From Hemileia vastatrix (Eukaryota > Basidiomycota > Pucciniomycetes > Pucciniales > Zaghouaniaceae): a DNA stretch of 64,000 nucleotides. Positions 42,249 through 52,917 of the stretch are shown here, piece by piece. The notes beneath the pieces were generated by a model that saw only the letters and a program-made list of their open reading frames with translations, was not told the origin of the DNA and made no database searches. Within the stretch, counting starts at the first letter, position 1. Each line of letters opens with the position of its first letter. The position numbers were made by a program, and so were the translations under genes. Location of the stretch: NCBI GenBank assembly GCA_030280995.1, contig JASXTE010000004.1, positions 13,782,501 to 13,846,500 on the forward strand, in the 5' to 3' direction.

Positions 42249-45200
42249 CTCCACCTCATTACTTGAACCAATAGTGCGTCGACATTCATTCAGGCCTAGA
42301 TCTGTTCTAAATTTTTCAAATTTTGTACGATCCAGTGCTTTTGTCATGATGTCTGCAACCATGTCGTGCGTAGAGCAGTATTTGAGATTTAATTCGCCAT
42401 CAAGTACTTTTTCCCTGACCCAGTTGAAATGTACTTCAATATGTTTTGTTCGTTTGTGAGCTACGGGATTCTTTGACAATGCTATTGCTCCTTGATTATC
42501 TCCATAAAGTAACGTTCCTTGATTGTTTTCATACCCTAGTTCACTTAGCAGTTTTCGCAACCATACTCCTTCTAATCCTGCATCAAGATATCCCTTATAC
42601 TCAGATTCAGTGGCTGATGTGGAAACAGTGTTTTGCTTTTTGCTCTTCCAAGAAATAGCACCTCCACCGAGCAGAAAGGCATACCCATTAGTTGATCTAC
42701 GTGTTAGATTACATCCAGCCCAATCCGCATCACTGAAACCTGTAGGTGCTTGATTGCTAATATTGATTTTCGTGGGTATTAATGTTTTGAAGTCTCGTGA
42801 GTACAGTAGGCCAACATTGGCTGTACCCTTGAGATATCTTAGAATTCGGAGTGCCGCTTGCCAGTGAGACTGATTTGGTTTTATGAGGAACTGAGATAAA
42901 TAGTTGACAGCATGGGTGATATCCGGTCGAGTACATTGTGCTAGATAGCCAATACTTCCAATGATACTTCGATAGTCATTTCCTGTTTTCAGAAACTGAG
43001 CGTATTGGTCATCATCAGAGGGTAACAGCTGGATATTTGATTGCATTGGAGTAGGATTAATTTTGCAGTCTGTCATACCGAAGGTTTCTAATAGATCTGC
43101 TATGTACTGACTTTGGTGTAGTTGAACAGAAGTACTATTTAGTCGAGTAATTTGTATACCCAGTAGATAAGTTGCTTTTGTGAAGTCATGTACCTTGAAA
43201 TCCTTCGATAATTCAGCATGAAATTGATGAGCCCCGTGTCCAATGATAGCCATGTCATCCACCCAAATAAACACATATAAATAGTCATCATTTGAATCTT
43301 TTCTAATAAATAAACAGGGATCGCTATTGCTGGTTTTAAACTTATGTTTATGGAACCACTTAGATACCTCCTGATACCAGGCTCTAGGTGCCTGCTTTAA
43401 ACCGTAGAGTGCTTTTTTTAATTTTAAAACTCTGCTACCACCATTTAATTGCTCTATCTCCTTTTTACAGTTCAAGTTTGATCTATCCAACCACTCAGTA
43501 AAACCTTCTGGAGGTTGAATAAAGATGTCTTCGTCAAGATTACTGTTTAGGAATGCAGTCTTTATATCAAGTTGATGCATCGGTAATCCTTCAATAGCAG
43601 CAAGCGCAAAGATCGTTCGAAGGGTTGCCAGTCTCCCGGTAGGTGCAAACGTTTCGTTGAAGTCTATTCCATGTCTTTGTAGATAGCCTTTGATAACCAG
43701 TCTTGCTTTAAATTTGTTAAGGACTCCATTTTCATCATACTTTGTTTTGAAGATCCAACGGGTAGGTATTGTTTTTTGATGATTAGCAGGGACGATACAC
43801 CACACGTGATTTTCATGAAGTGAGTCAAGTTCTTCTTTAATTGCACTTATCCAGTGTGACCTTTGAGACCCACTGATTGCCTTTCTGTAATTGTCAGGAT
43901 CTGTGTTTTGTTGTTCGACAAAGTTTATTAAAGCATTGTGGGTACCTTCAAGTTCATTTATCACCTTCCTGGTATGAGATCTCAGGGTGGGTCCAGAATA
44001 CTGATCTGATTGATTTTCAGGTGGCGGTGGACCAAGGCGTAAGATTAGTCGTCTGGTTACTGGATTTTCAGTATCTGCTGACTGTTCTTCTATTTGTTCC
44101 TCTACTGCATCATGAAATTCCTCATCATCTTCAACATTTTGATTTGTTGGTGTCTCTGTTGTGTGACTTATGGTGACGATATTGAACATTTCTTTTGGGC
44201 TGTTGCAATCTTTCATAGGAAACACTGACTCATTGAATGTGGCGTTGTGAGTGAAGATTATTCTTTTTGTTTGAATTTCCATCAACTTATAGTTGTTGTT
44301 TCCTTCAGAATACCCAAGTAGAACACATCTGGTGCCTGTCGGAGCAAACTTATTTTTCCTCTGTTGTTTTGGAATATTGGCAATAGCTAGGCATCCAAAC
44401 GGGTGTAGATGTGTTATTTTTGGTTTTCTGCCGGTAAGTGCTTCATATGGTGATATCATATTTGCAGCCTTACTAACTATCAGATTTTCCAAATATACTG
44501 CTGTTATTACTGCTTCTCCCCAATAGCTAAGTGGTAGCCCTGATTGGAACAGCATCGCTCGAGCTTTCTCGGTGGTGATTCGATTTCCTCGCTCGCTGAT
44601 TGGGTTCTGCTCAGGTGTATAAGGCGCAGTGATTTGATGGAAAATACCATTGTCTTTAAGGTATGTTTCAAATTTATTCGAGCAGTATTCTCCTCCTCCA
44701 TCTGTTACAATAGTCTTAATTTTTGATTCACAGATATTTTCATATTTTGTCTTAAATTCCGTTAATTTAGATAGTGCCTCATCTTTGTTTTTTAACAGGT
44801 ATACTGCACGAGTTGAAGTTAATCCATCTGTGATCTTCATATAGTACTCATAGCCACTGTTGGTTGGTGGATTGATTCTGCCACTAAGATCGGTGTGGAT
44901 CACTTCCAGAGGTTTCTTTGGTGTTGGAAAATGTCCTTGAAATGGTAGTTTCTTCGCTTTTGTCATTTCGCAGATTTCACAGAAGAACTGACTGTCGTCC
45001 AACGTCTCACCAACAGTTGACTTTGTATACTTCGAGTTTGGATGTCCCAGTCTATCATGCCACATTTTTACAGAGCAAATCAGTGCGGACTCAGCTGGTT
45101 TGAAGTTTCCACGCATTTTGCAAAGATTGTTCTCGATATCTGCATTGAATTTAAGATTTTTATTACTGATGATGCATCTTTCGGGATTCTTAGCAAATTC

Positions 45201-46367
45201 AACTTGATAATTTTTTCTCCAAAACTCAATAGTTGCCACAAGATCATACGGTAATTTAGGTACATGTAGTGCATTAAGAGTCACAACATTTTTCCCTTCA
45301 ACCAATTTAACAGTTCCCTTTCCAACACATTCTGTGTTTTCATTTCCAGTCACAATATCGAACTTAGTACTCTGATATGTCCAGAAGTACTTTCGGTTTC
45401 TAATCATCGTTGACGTGGCTCCTGAATCAAGGATTGGTTTCAGGTTGGTGTTGTTGTCGATAGAAGAGATAAGAACATACTGATTGTACGCCATCATAGC
45501 TGACTCATTAGTTTTTTTATTCTTCTCAGCCATCTCTTTCTTCCATTGATCGCGTTGTTCGACCCAGCTTGGTTTTCCAACCTTCTCCCAGCATTCGCTT
45601 TCAAGATGTCCTGTTTTATTACAGTACGTGCATTTCTTTCGCGGTTTTCTTTCTCTGGACTTCGACGTTTCAGTTTTACTTGAGTCGGCAATAAGGGCTT
45701 TGCTAGTCTTAGATTCGTTCGATTGGTTGTCCTGAAGATTGTGAAATTTGCTAGTCTGTTCGAGTACTGCCAGGACATTCATCATGGTTACCTTTCCAGA
45801 AGCCAGGATATTTTGAGCTGTGGTTTGATATTGATCAGGTAATTTCATAATTATTTGAGTAGCTACAGTGTCGCCTTCATAGCTGATTTTAGCATTTCTC
45901 AAATTTCGTAGGACTTTTCGGATATCGTTAATAAAGGTTTTGAGATCCGTAGTGTAAGTCAGATCATTTAATGATTTGTAGGCAGCGGCTTTAGTGAATT
46001 GATTTACTTCAGCATGTTTCTCTTTCAGTTTCATCCATGTTTTGTATGGATCTCCTTTTAGCTCTGGACTGTCGCAAATTAGCATCGTGTTTTCATGGTC
46101 AAGATGTCGAAGAATCATTGAATACGCTTTCATGTTTGTCTTAAGGCGCTTCTTGATCTCATTTGCACTTGGAGACGTGATTGTTGTCCCATCTTCTTTT
46201 TCAGTAGTTGTTATTATAAACTCGTTTTCGGTTACTTCCCACAGTTCATTTTCGAAGAGAAGACCTTCCATGTGAGCAGCCCAGGTAAAGTAATTGTCAC
46301 TTCCGAGTTTTGTGTCATTTTTGTTTTCAAGTGCAGAGATTAATTCACGGATGCTATTGTTGTCCAT
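42243..46367 (-). CDS. Copia-I Gag-Pol polyprotein, 1374 aa, intact
   Basis: Gag occupies roughly residues 1-240, then a zinc knuckle CTYCNKTGHLESECW (about 249). Protease LDSGATSTM is near 314. The integrase has a zinc site at WHDRLGHPN...CEIC (about 434-465) and D,D,E at HTDLSG (489), TDGGGEY (555) and PISERGN (590). RT contains TRWIFKTKYDENG, KTAFLNSNLDEDI and FIWVDDM (about 1035), so the Asp pair is kept. RNase H begins SDADWAG (1207) and has TESEY and YGDNQGA. Order GAG-PR-IN-RT-RH defines Ty1/copia. It starts at the ATG 59 bases inside the 5' LTR, and its stop overlaps the 3' LTR. All catalytic residues visible are present, so it could move. Confidence 0.96.
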   Translation of the reverse strand: MDNNSIRELISALENKNDTKLGSDNYFTWAAHMEGLLFENELWEVTENEFIITTTEKEDGTTITSPSANEIKKRLKTNMKAYSMILRHLDHENTMLICDSPELKGDPYKTWMKLKEKHAEVNQFTKAAAYKSLNDLTYTTDLKTFINDIRKVLRNLRNAKISYEGDTVATQIIMKLPDQYQTTAQNILASGKVTMMNVLAVLEQTSKFHNLQDNQSNESKTSKALIADSSKTETSKSRERKPRKKCTYCNKTGHLESECWEKVGKPSWVEQRDQWKKEMAEKNKKTNESAMMAYNQYVLISSIDNNTNLKPILDSGATSTMIRNRKYFWTYQSTKFDIVTGNENTECVGKGTVKLVEGKNVVTLNALHVPKLPYDLVATIEFWRKNYQVEFAKNPERCIISNKNLKFNADIENNLCKMRGNFKPAESALICSVKMWHDRLGHPNSKYTKSTVGETLDDSQFFCEICEMTKAKKLPFQGHFPTPKKPLEVIHTDLSGRINPPTNSGYEYYMKITDGLTSTRAVYLLKNKDEALSKLTEFKTKYENICESKIKTIVTDGGGEYCSNKFETYLKDNGIFHQITAPYTPEQNPISERGNRITTEKARAMLFQSGLPLSYWGEAVITAVYLENLIVSKAANMISPYEALTGRKPKITHLHPFGCLAIANIPKQQRKNKFAPTGTRCVLLGYSEGNNNYKLMEIQTKRIIFTHNATFNESVFPMKDCNSPKEMFNIVTISHTTETPTNQNVEDDEEFHDAVEEQIEEQSADTENPVTRRLILRLGPPPPENQSDQYSGPTLRSHTRKVINELEGTHNALINFVEQQNTDPDNYRKAISGSQRSHWISAIKEELDSLHENHVWCIVPANHQKTIPTRWIFKTKYDENGVLNKFKARLVIKGYLQRHGIDFNETFAPTGRLATLRTIFALAAIEGLPMHQLDIKTAFLNSNLDEDIFIQPPEGFTEWLDRSNLNCKKEIEQLNGGSRVLKLKKALYGLKQAPRAWYQEVSKWFHKHKFKTSNSDPCLFIRKDSNDDYLYVFIWVDDMAIIGHGAHQFHAELSKDFKVHDFTKATYLLGIQITRLNSTSVQLHQSQYIADLLETFGMTDCKINPTPMQSNIQLLPSDDDQYAQFLKTGNDYRSIIGSIGYLAQCTRPDITHAVNYLSQFLIKPNQSHWQAALRILRYLKGTANVGLLYSRDFKTLIPTKINISNQAPTGFSDADWAGCNLTRRSTNGYAFLLGGGAISWKSKKQNTVSTSATESEYKGYLDAGLEGVWLRKLLSELGYENNQGTLLYGDNQGAIALSKNPVAHKRTKHIEVHFNWVREKVLDGELNLKYCSTHDMVADIMTKALDRTKFEKFRTDLGLNECRRTIGSSNEVEC

Positions 46368-46425
46368 GTTACTAGTGTTACTAGTTGTTGTTTGTGCTTA
46401 AGTACGTGAGCTGGTACTGATAATG

Positions 46426-46970
46426 TGAAAGAATAATAAAAGCCTTTAATCTAGCGTAAGTCTTCTCCTCTAGTAACACTGTGGATGAAGCTGAAATCGC
46501 TGATAGTAATGCGCTAACCTTTAATCTAGCGTAAGTCTTCTCCTCTAGTAACACTGTGGATGAAGCTGAAATCGCTGATAGTAATGCGCTAACCTGTATG
46601 ATATGAGATCTACTCGTAAATAATATGGATCACAAGAGAACAGTGTTGTGCTAACCTTTAATCTAGCGTAAGTCTTCTCCTCTAGTAACACTGTGGATGA
46701 AGCTGAAATCGCTGATAGTAATGCGCTAACCTGTATATTCAAGTGAGTACGTGTAGAGAGATGAGATGAGATGATGAGCAAAAGAAGACAAAAGATATGG
46801 TAATAGATGAACACTTGATAGCTATATATACCATAACTACAACTTCTCACGCTAGCACAATACACTTCTCTCTCTTCTACATACAGTTAGTATCAGTCCA
46901 CTTCGGGACAAGTAATGCAAAAAAGATTATAATAATAAGTATGAATTAGAATATTATGTATATACTAACA
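46426..46970 (-). repeat. 5' LTR of Copia-I
   Basis: 545 bp, apparently identical to 41704-42248, including the three 75-bp units. Transcription of the element would start here and run leftwards. The base run after it on the minus strand (CATTATCAGTACC) is the likely primer-site area, but no tRNA match is claimed. Confidence 0.95.
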
Positions 46971-47640
46971 TTTCTGGCGTGTCAACTGGAACAGGAGGTG
47001 GGAGATCTTCCGCCATGGAGTCATCTAGTAACACCCTAATTCTTTTTGACCTCAACGGATTTTGATCAACCGCACAGCTAACTCGCTTTTGTGCACCCCA
47101 GTTGTTAGCTGAGAGTTCATCTGTCCCTAGCGGGAAAGATCCATTTGGTTTGAAGAAAGTTCCTTCAAACGTAGGACAAGCAATCCTGACGCGTTTTACT
47201 TCCCGTGATATGAGAGAAGTTGTCGAAGGAGATGAGAGAGCTTTGCCATTAGCATAAGCATCTTCATTTTCAACATTGCTTTCACACAGAGAATGATGGG
47301 CTCGTTTGTTACCAGTCACCACATTAAGAGAGACAATCGGAATATTAGTACTAGGCGAATCGAAAGGCAATGGATCGATGTGCATAGAGGACACAGAAGG
47401 TAAATTAATAATTCTCCTAATGCTAGAATTCTCAGCTTGGAAGACAGAGACAGACGGAATAAATGATGAACAGGATTCATAGAAGCCTAAAGCAGAAGTG
47501 TGTATAGGGGAAACATGGCAAGATTTCTGACGCTTAGTGTGGGGCTCAGATAAAAGACAAGGAGATGGAGAGCAAGATGACGGAAAGGAAGAAACTAAGA
47601 GACTACGTTTAGGATGATGGGTAAACGGAGAGTAAGACAT
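46971..47640 (-). CDS. TPR/DnaJ co-chaperone, 5' exon portion upstream of the copia insertion
   Basis: From the ATG at 47640 (MSYSPFTHHPKRSLL) the frame runs 223 codons to the insertion and then ends on a TAA inside the LTR, giving a short product without TPR or J domain. An in-frame ATG at 47727 is possible but adds a hydrophobic stretch. The region is Ser/Pro-rich with basic patches (KRVRIACP, RSKRIRVLL) and looks disordered. Long N-terminal extensions are not typical of DNAJC7 itself. With the insertion removed, PVDTPEM joins SAEKGFKAK in frame. Codon use and CpG content match the downstream exons. Confidence 0.8.
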
Positions 47641-48020
47641 GATAAACAATAAAGATATATACCAATAGGTTGGATCTAGAAAGCTCTCTGGCACGTTGGG
47701 ATGACTGCTATAGTGAGCCGAAGACAAAATATAAATAATGGATGCTTTTTGTATGCAATGTAGAGCTCATATTGAATATGGCCTCCTTCTCACGGATGAT
47801 TTAGTGAACTTAGCAACGATAAGCAGATGATCTTTCGGCAACAGCAGTTTGTCATAATTTATTTTATTTTGGTGGAATGAATAGGTGGAATATAAATTTC
47901 TTTGCTGAAGAAAGCCTCTAACATATCGATACTTGTTCAAAGGGATCTTTAATTAAATATATATTGTGCGGATTTCTTTAAATCCGAAGTAAAGATAAGT
48001 TAAATACTTTTTTTGTTCTT
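47641..48020. promoter_or_regulatory. Upstream region of the DnaJ gene, truncated by Copia-II
   Basis: About 380 bp without ORF. The original upstream sequence resumes at 51944, after the Copia-II insertion. No clear TATA box or heat-shock element was picked out with confidence. Confidence 0.45.
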
Positions 48021-48155
48021 TGTTGTGGAGTGTTTAGGGAAGTTAGTAGAATGATCGAGAAGAGATGAGAAACTAGTAGAATATTCTAGAGCTACGTGTA
48101 TATAGATATATAAGTGTTTGCACAGAGTAATGAAAACTCGATAGTCTCCACTATA
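48021..48155 (+). repeat. 5' LTR of Copia-II
   Basis: 135 bp, very short for a copia element but complete, since both copies share the same ends and are flanked by the same 5-bp repeat. Confidence 0.93.
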
Positions 48156-48349
48156 GGTTATGGGCCTGCGTTAAACCTGACCTGCGCCCCCAGTAATTCT
48201 GAACCCTTCGGTAACCCGATTTTTTTTTATCTTTATCTTGGATAACCTCCAGACTCAACCAGTAGCACCAACCCCTCAGGATAACCTCCGAGCTATTATC
48301 AATATCAATATTATTTTATTATTATTATTATATTTTTTATCTCTCACAC

Positions 48350-51300
48350 ATGGCTTGCTACAACCCGTATAACTTATCTACCTCCTATTTTTATCCACCT
48401 CCACCTGTATCAAACTGCGGCAACTCATTGAATTACCAAACATACTACCCAACCTTGTATCCAGTTTACCAACCTTCTGTTCACCCAACCACCTCCATGT
48501 CACCAGCTCCATGTCTTCCATCCCTTCATCAAAGAAATGTGAGCCCACAAACTTTTACTAAAATCACCGAGATTGGCGAGAATCTAATTGCTGCAGATGA
48601 TGAACCCCGAATCAAAGAGGCCCGCGCCAATGTATCTTACACCCACTCAAGTCCAATCCTTGATAGTCGTGCCACTCACCACCTAACTGGAAACAAAGAC
48701 CAGCTTGTCAATTTCAAACCCTTTAAAAATCCTATACCACTGAAAGTAGCCACCCACCTCTCTAGACCTCCTTTCATCACAGGCATGGGGACTCTTAACT
48801 TTCGGGATGTAGATGGGAATATACTGGCATTGAATGGTGTCTTGTTTTGTGAATCAGCGAGTAGCACTTTAATATCCCCTGCTGCTATTATAGAGGGAGG
48901 AGGACAGATTGGGGTTTATGAAAAGGATATGTTTATTCTGGACAGAGATGGATTCTATTTACTCAAAGCAGAATATAAGGATAGGAAATGGGTGTTGCCT
49001 AATCCTGTTACCATAGATGATAAATGTCTCCCTAGTAATAAAATACTTTCTGTTGCTATCTGTCCTTCTGAAGTTGCTCCCGGCCCAACTGATATTTCTG
49101 TAAACAATGACAATGATAATCTTTTGATGGTATGGCATCGCCGTCTTGGTCACAGATCTCTCAAATGCATCAAATGACTATTCAAATTTGGAGGAGCCAA
49201 TGGACTTCCTAAATTCTTACCTGCTGGGTCACTCAACTGCACTGCATGTAAAGAATCAAAAAGTGAACACCGTCAAAATCCATCATGGCACCCAACAAAC
49301 AGATCATTACAAAAACTTGAGATCATAACGACTGACTTAGTTGGTCCACTACCACCAACTCCAGAAGGTTACACATACATGATTACTTTTCAGGACCTGC
49401 ACACCTCTTTTGGTGTTTGTGAACTTCTAAAGAGCAAAACAGATGTTTTTGGATCAATTGTCCGGACTGTTAACTTACTGGAAAACTACAGTAACCACAA
49501 AGTAAAAATTATACGTACAGATAATGGGACTGAATATGTCAATAATCAAGTTAAGATTTGGATGGCTGAGAAAGGAATTTTTCACGAACATAGCATGCCA
49601 TACACTCATGGACAAAACGGCAAAATTGAGCGTTTCAACAGGACTGTATCTGACAGTGGTAGGACACTGCTTGTTGATAGCAAATTACCTGAGGAGTTCT
49701 GGGGCAGGGCTTATTTATGGGCAGCATATGTATACAACAGGGTTCCCAACAGCACCTGTCTTACCAATACACCTTTTGAATCCTTCATGGGTTATCGGCC
49801 TGATCTTTCTCACTTGAGAATTTTTGGAGAAGTAGGATATGTTCACTTACCTTCAGAAAAATGAAAAAAACTTGATAAAAGAGGCATTGAATGTGTTGTA
49901 CTTGGATATTCTGTGGGAGGTAAAGGATGGATAATGTATGATAAGATTAAAAATAAATACTATGAAAGCATATGGGTACATTTTCCTGGAGACTTGAAAT
50001 CTCAAACCTATGAAGTCCGCAGACCTGTTAAAAATCGAAATTACACTGATCTAGCTAGAAGTAACAATACTCAAGACCATAATAGTAAAATTCAAAAAAA
50101 ACAAAAAATGGACTTGGATTTTATCACTAATAAAATGGATTTGCTGAATTTTGATGAGATTAAAGAAATTCGTGAGCAAGACAGAACTGCGGATGAAATT
50201 GAGCGTAATTGTGTGGAAATTATGAGTGGTGTACCTAGGACCTACAAACAGGCAATGAAAGATGGGGAAAATAAAGAGTGGGTAAAGGCATGTAAGAATG
50301 AAATGGAGAATATGGAAAAGATGGATGTTTGGGATTTTGTTGACCGGCCAGAAAACAAGAATGTTATGAAGGGAAAATGGGTTTTCAGCATTAAACGAGA
50401 TGGTGCAGGGAATGTTATCAAAAGAAAAGCTAGATTTGTAGCCAAAGGCTTCACCCAAGTTGAAGGAACAGATTATCACGATACCTTTGCACCTACTGCA
50501 ACCTTCACTTCTTTACGACTCCTTCTAACAACAGCAGCATTGAATCAATGGCCTGTCCATAGTTTTGATGTCACAGCAGCCTACTTACACTCAAAAATTG
50601 ATGAAGATGTATGGATAGAATTACCTGAAGGTTTTTATGAACATGAAAAAATAAACAATAAAGTTTTAAAATTAAAAAAGGCCTTATATGGGACAAAACA
50701 GGCGGCACGCTGCTGGTGGAAACATTTGTCCTCCAAACTTCGACAACTTGGTTATATCCCTAGTTTTTATGATTCTAGTCTATATATAATTAGTAGTGGT
50801 AATAATAGTGACAGGGGGATTATCTGGATACATGTTGATGATGGTATAGTTGCTGGTAGTTCTGATTTAGTGTTAAATACTTTATCAAAAAATTTAGATG
50901 GCATTCTGAATATAAAATGGTCTAGTACTATTACTTCTATTGTTGGTGTGGATATTAAACACATTGATGGAGGCTTTGCTCTGAATCAGGGTGCTTTAGT
51001 TTCTAGAATATTGAAAGAACACAACCCCTCCCACAACCGGTACCTGACTACACTCCCCAGTCATCCAGAAAATGGCATTATCAAACTGACCGATAAACTC
51101 AACCAACGAAACTACCTCAGTATCCTTGGCTCAATGAGCTACCTCGCAGTTGGTACAAGACCCGATATTTCTTATAGTGTCAATTTCCTATCACGTTTTG
51201 CCCAAAATCCACAGCCCAAACATTGGGTTGCCATTAATCATTTGCTAGGTTATCTGGAAGCCACTCAAGGTCTTGCACTCATTATAAAACCTCAATATAT

Positions 51301-51772
51301 CAAAGATCAACCACTGCATGTCTATACAGATGCAAGTTGGACTAGTCCTACAGATCGGGCCAATCATGGATATGTCATCATGTACCATGGGGTACCTATT
51401 AGCTGGAGTGCAAAGCAACAACCACTTGTTTCAATTTCATCACAACACACAGAAAATATGGCCCTAAGTCATGGGACTCGGACTGGAATATGGATCCAGA
51501 ACCTCATAGAGGATGTTACAGGCATCAAGTTTAAACTTAAGCTCTTTTGCGACAACAAATCATCTGTCCATGTTGCAGAAGATTCACCTTCTAACAAACG
51601 TTCCAGACACATGAGGCGAGACTTCTATTATGTGAATGAAATACTATACGATGAACTGGCTTCTCTCACCTGGATTTCTACTCATGACAACATTGCTGAC
51701 ATTATGACTAAAACCATAGGGAGGAACAAACTCTCAGACACTTTGCCACTATTACAGCTCAAATCTTTGTAA
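48350..51772 (+). pseudogene. Copia-II Pol in one frame, interrupted by two TGA codons
   Basis: A single frame of 1141 codons from ATG 48350 to TAA, broken only by TGA at 49175-49177 and 49862-49864. The first 80 residues are Pro/Tyr-rich with no capsid or zinc knuckle. The protease motif reads LDSRATHH (about 102), Arg replacing the Gly of DSG. The integrase has WHRRLGH and CTAC (262-300) and D,D,E at TTDLVG, TDNGTEY and KIERFN. RT has TAAYLHSKIDEDVW and HVDDG (about 828). RNase H starts YTDASW (about 992) with FCDNKSS. Both TGA codons fall where relatives usually have Arg (CIK-x-LFKFG and SEK-x-KKLD), so CGA to TGA is likely. As written it cannot make a full polyprotein. Confidence 0.88.
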
Positions 51773-51803
51773 AGTGGGTCTTTTGTATGGTTGAGGGCGG
51801 GGA

Positions 51804-51938
51804 TGTTGTGGAGTGTTTAGGGAAGTTAGTAGAATGATCGAGAAGAGATGAGAAACTAGTAGAATATTCTAGAGCTACGTGTATATAGATATATAAGTGT
51901 TTGCACAGAGTAATGAAAACTCGATAGTCTCCACTATA
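51804..51938 (+). repeat. 3' LTR of Copia-II
   Basis: Identical to 48021-48155 and directly preceded by the purine run GAGGGCGGGGA. Confidence 0.93.
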
Positions 51939-52032
51939 TTCTTTAACCGTGGAAATATTAATTCCTTTAATCTTCTAAAGAGACGTAAGCGTGACATTGT
52001 TTGAGTGTTATTCCGGTAGCTATCAGAAGATA

Positions 52033-52473
52033 CAGCCATATTGGCAACTCTTGGTGCAGCAAGCCAACAAAAGGGCAAGTTAGGCATAGCATTTTTGACT
52101 GACAGAGACTGAAATATCTGACATTTATTACAGATCTGTCAGTGTTTGGCAACCAGTCTACGATTGATCAACACCACCATGCTGCCACCAGGTCTCCCCT
52201 ACCCAGGTTTCCCTCCTCCCATCCACCTCATCCACTCATCTACCCTTTAGATTGAATTAACCCCTTCCTCGTGGATGAGGTGGATGGGAGGAGGGAAACC
52301 TGGGTAGGGGAGACCTGGTGGCAGCATGGTGGTGTGGATTGATTGTAGACTGGTTGCCAAACACTGACAGATCTGTAATAAATGTCAGATATGTCAGTCT
52401 CTGTCAGTCAAAAATGCTGTGCCTAACTTGCCCTTTTGTTGGCTTGCTGCACCAAGAGTTGCCAATATGGCTG
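52033..52473. mobile_element. Fold-back MITE with 203-bp arms and TA duplication
   Basis: Arms 52033-52235 and 52271-52473 are nearly perfect inverted repeats around a 35-bp spacer. Ends are CAGCCATATTGG and CCAATATGGCTG, flanked by TA on both sides. TA duplications and CAG ends suggest mobilisation by a Tc1/mariner-type transposase. It has no coding capacity. Confidence 0.92.
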
Positions 52474-52475
52474 TA

Positions 52476-52556
52476 GTAGAATGGTTTAGTAAATGATATA
52501 GATAGTTATATGAGTCGTGCACGAGAGTAATCAAAGACCGATATGTTCCACTCTAT
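52476..52556 (+). repeat. Possible diverged Copia-II-type LTR fragment
   Basis: GTAGAATGG, TATAGATAGTTATATGAG, CGAGAGTAATCAAAGACCGATA and TTCCACTCTA follow the order of the second half of the Copia-II LTR with many differences. It may be a solo LTR remnant interrupted by the fold-back element. Confidence 0.4.
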
Positions 52557-52917
52557 GATCTTCACCTAAATTCTGACATTGCCTCCATGAAATTGTATAT
52601 TTCTCATAGACTGTTTTTAAAATTTTTATATCTCGGGAATTATATTCCTATTCTATAATTTATAGTCACATCAAATACAAGAAAGCTTGCAACTTTTTTG
52701 CTAAAAAGTTCGCAATGATTAGATAGAAAACCTTAAAGTAACAAATTTACCCAAAGTTGATGTATGAAGGCTGATCTTGCAGTTAAATGTCAGAATTCGA
52801 AAATGTTGGCAGAAGTGCCCCAAGCTTTCTTACATTTGCTGAAACTTAGATGCCAAAATTCATGAATATTTGACGGGTATTTTGAGTTTACTGAACCGCA
52901 TGGTAATTATTTACTTA
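52557..52917. other. Intergenic stretch, nothing recognised
   Basis: AT-rich, no ORF with support and no repeat matched inside the window. It ends in the TTA that flanks the next element. Confidence 0.5.

Larger units (their letters stand above)
41704..46970 (-). mobile_element. Copia-I: intact Ty1/copia element inserted in the DnaJ gene
   Basis: 5267 bp with LTRs at 41704-42248 and 46426-46970, each 545 bp and showing no difference by eye. It starts TGAAAG and ends TAACA, and is flanked by TTTCT (41699-41703 and 46971-46975). On the minus strand one uninterrupted polyprotein ORF fills the interior. The polypurine tract GAGGTGGAG sits next to the 3' LTR (reverse strand, 42249-42257). Identical LTRs, clean duplication and intact ORF together mean a very recent insertion, possibly in only one nucleus or haplotype. 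Confidence 0.97.
48021..51938 (+). mobile_element. Copia-II: gag-less Ty1/copia element with identical short LTRs
   Basis: 3918 bp with two 135-bp LTRs (48021-48155 and 51804-51938), identical by eye, beginning TGTTGTGGAG and ending CACTATA. They are flanked by TTCTT (48016-48020 and 51939-51943). After the left LTR, GGTTATGGGCC matches the anticodon-arm complement of initiator tRNA-Met, the half-tRNA priming known from Drosophila copia. The polypurine tract GAGGGCGGGGA precedes the right LTR. The interior has protease, integrase, RT and RNase H but no gag. Confidence 0.95.

Noticed and set aside
43877..44176. Plus-strand ORFs across 42274-46275 opposite Copia-I
   Set aside because: All are antisense to an intact, motif-rich polyprotein and show no family features.
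47641..47727. Extension of the DnaJ protein to the upstream in-frame ATG at 47727
   Set aside because: It would add a hydrophobic, Tyr-rich stretch unlike a cytosolic co-chaperone. The ATG at 47640 is as good a start, though the choice remains open.
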